From: JBAWXE01 sp037144255
Lineage (GTDB): Bacteria > Bacteroidota > Bacteroidia > Chitinophagales > Chitinophagaceae
Direction: 5' to 3'
DNA length: 15,812 nucleotides
Assembly (NCBI GenBank): GCA_037144255.1
Contig: JBAWXE010000065.1
Location: 1-15,812 of the forward strand
The notes under the pieces were generated by a model that was given only the letters and a program-made list of their open reading frames with translations, had not been told where the DNA came from and searched no databases. The position numbers were made by a program, and so were the translations under genes. Positions 14,693 to 15,812 of this stretch are shown piece by piece (the stretch's first letter is position 1; the number at the start of each line of letters is the position of its first letter).

Positions 14693-14723
14693 AAAAAAAG
14701 ACACTAATGATAGTAGTGTCTTT
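14693..14723 (-). terminator. Rho-independent terminator of the SDR gene at 14748-15581
   Basis: AAAGACACTA (14697-14706) pairs with TAGTGTCTTT (14714-14723) over ten bases with a 7-base loop. On the minus strand the stem runs straight into a T tract (complement of 14693-14699), 25 bases after the stop codon of the SDR gene. Confidence 0.8.
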
Positions 14724-14747
14724 AAACAGTTGATTTGATATTATTAG

Positions 14748-15581
14748 CTAGAACGCAGTAGCCACCGATTCTTTTTCCCATTGCTGTATCTCCTTTTCCA
14801 GCAATTGCATTTTATCTCGCATACGGGTAATGGCCGCCTGCCCTAGTGGTAATCTTAATGGTGGGTTTTCACTCTTTATCACTTTGATGATAAGATCCGC
14901 TGCTTTATCAGGGTCTCCGGGTTGCATGCCATCATACCCGTTTATCTCTTTGATCATTTTACCGGCTATACTATTCGTATACTCATCCATCACCTTGGCA
15001 CTTCTGATGGCCGATGCTCCGGCCCATTTGGTACGGTATGGCCCGGGCTCTACTATCGTTACTTTGATATTGAAACCTGCTACTTCATGAGATAAGGCCT
15101 CACTAAAACCCTCTAGTGCAAACTTGCTGGCATTATATAAACCCACACCTGGTGTACTTCTAAAACCTGCCACAGACGATACTTGCACTATATTACCCCC
15201 TCCAGCACTGCGCATATGTGGCAATACCTCTTGTGTAAGCCATAGTGGTCCGTAGAAATTGGTTTCCATCTGGTCTCTGGCTTCTTGTTCATTCACTTCT
15301 TCTACCGCGCCAAACAATCCATAACCTGCATTATTCACCAGTATGTCTATACGTCCGTATTCTTGTATGGCCTTGGCTACACCTGCTTTCACCTGCGCTA
15401 TATCAGTCACATCCATTTGTATGCCCAGCGCCTTACCACTATATGTGGTATTAAATTCATCTACCTGCTCTGCTTTACGCATAGTACCTATCACCACATC
15501 TCCGCCTGCTATTATATGCGCTGCCAATGATTTACCAAATCCGCTCGACACTCCCGTTACTAACCATATCTTCTTACTCAT
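14748..15581 (-). CDS. SDR family NAD(P)-dependent oxidoreductase
   Basis: 277-residue classical short-chain dehydrogenase/reductase. The cofactor motif TGVSSGFG is at 9-16, Asp57-Val at the adenine pocket, NNAG at 83-86, catalytic Ser at 135/136, Tyr149-x-x-x-Lys153 in YNASK, and PG at 179-180. Arg35 (TMRK) after strand 2 suggests NADPH preference. The run TRMRDKMQLLEKEIQQWEKES at the end is typical of a common, poorly characterised SDR subgroup in environmental bacteria. It is not a close copy of the SDR at 11315-12139. It begins ten bases after the stop of a truncated ATPase fragment on the same strand and has its own terminator. The substrate is unknown. Confidence 0.92.
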   Translation of the reverse strand: MSKKIWLVTGVSSGFGKSLAAHIIAGGDVVIGTMRKAEQVDEFNTTYSGKALGIQMDVTDIAQVKAGVAKAIQEYGRIDILVNNAGYGLFGAVEEVNEQEARDQMETNFYGPLWLTQEVLPHMRSAGGGNIVQVSSVAGFRSTPGVGLYNASKFALEGFSEALSHEVAGFNIKVTIVEPGPYRTKWAGASAIRSAKVMDEYTNSIAGKMIKEINGYDGMQPGDPDKAADLIIKVIKSENPPLRLPLGQAAITRMRDKMQLLEKEIQQWEKESVATAF

Positions 15582-15590
15582 ACATCTAAA

Positions 15591-15812
15591 TTATTTTTTT
15601 AAAATTCTACACAAATGTCCCTCACGCAAATGGTTCTTTGTATTGTAAATATAGAATGTCATATCAATTACTTCTATACCCCTAACCTCACCCACAATAA
15701 TTCGATCAGGCCTCATGCGCAGGGTATTTTTAACCAAAGAACGCTGACTAATCTCGCCCTTGCCCTCAATATTGGCGGGCCTTGTTTCCAGACGAACTAC
15801 ATGAGGCTGTTG
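15591..15812 (-). pseudogene. 3'-truncated CpaF/TadA-type secretion ATPase (fragment, runs off window)
   Basis: The minus-strand frame is open from the window edge to a TAA at 15593-15591, giving 73 residues. The first 50 or so match the core of CpaF/VirB11-like type II/IV secretion ATPases: VVRLETRPANIEGKGEISQR, then the Walker B region LRMRPDRIIVGEVRG and IEVIDM. In intact proteins this is followed by the His box (TGHxGSxxTIHA) and well over a hundred further residues. Here the likeness ends at about 15660; the last 22 residues (starting TFYIYNTK) are unlike the family and stop before any His box. The other two minus-strand frames do not recover it. The homologous part has about 46% GC by hand count, higher than its surroundings. 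It is most likely the broken 3' end of a gene left by a deletion or insertion; a sequence assembly join is the alternative. Confidence 0.75.

Noticed and set aside
14563..14747. A small gene or RNA in the 185-base gap before the nitroreductase
   Set aside because: Apart from the terminator at 14693-14723 I see no convincing reading frame, promoter element or extended structure.
11315..15581. The two SDR genes as a recent duplication
   Set aside because: They share only family motifs; the cofactor loops (TGASSGIG against TGVSSGFG), active-site context (YSASK against YNASK) and C-termini differ.

Overview
The window looks like chromosomal DNA from a member of the Bacteroidota, probably a Chitinophagales relative, though I cannot name a genus. 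The base composition is AT-rich. Upstream of several genes there are exact matches to the Bacteroidota -7 promoter element TAnnTTTG, and strong Shine-Dalgarno sequences are generally absent. Two genes appear to start with TTG. Most genes are ordinary housekeeping or envelope genes. I see no rRNA, tRNA, CRISPR array, insertion sequence or complete mobile element. No gene-free stretch reaches 300 bases; the longest gaps are about 195 bases (3697-3891) and 185 bases (14563-14747).

Layout. Bases 1-1892 (+) hold the end of an envelope-glycan operon: a probable C-terminal gene tail, a WaaE-like family 2 glycosyltransferase, and a family 9 (heptosyltransferase-like) enzyme whose start overlaps the previous stop. 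A convergent DUF885 lipoprotein follows (1918-3696, -). Its terminator lies in the 3' end of the glycosyltransferase gene. A promoter region with a perfect 9-bp inverted repeat leads into a bacilliredoxin gene (3892-4305) closed by a strong terminator. Bases 4447-10308 (+) carry guanylate kinase (TTG start), a TMTC-like membrane protein with TPR repeats, a DUF21/CBS/CorC transporter-family protein, 3-hydroxyanthranilate 3,4-dioxygenase, a small single-pass membrane protein and ADP-heptose epimerase HldD.

Bases 10305-12139 (-) encode a cysteine-rich secreted protein of unknown function, which overlaps hldD tail to tail by 4 bases, and a short-chain dehydrogenase. Divergently, purE and phoH (TTG start) run on the + strand to 13808. 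A hairpin separates them from a nitroreductase-family gene (13930-14562, -). A second short-chain dehydrogenase (14748-15581, -) has its own terminator. The last 220 bases on the minus strand encode the middle of a CpaF/TadA-type secretion ATPase that stops soon after Walker B and lacks the His box. This is a 3'-truncated remnant and the only clear sign of rearranged DNA in the window.

Functional links. HldD makes ADP-L-glycero-D-manno-heptose, the usual donor for family 9 heptosyltransferases, so these two genes plausibly serve the same lipopolysaccharide core pathway although they are 7.4 kb apart. PurE and guanylate kinase are both purine enzymes but sit in separate units. I found no convincing new multi-gene system. 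The most useful leads are the truncated ATPase, the palindrome at the bacilliredoxin promoter, the shared TTG-start context, and the unassigned secreted and TMTC-like proteins.
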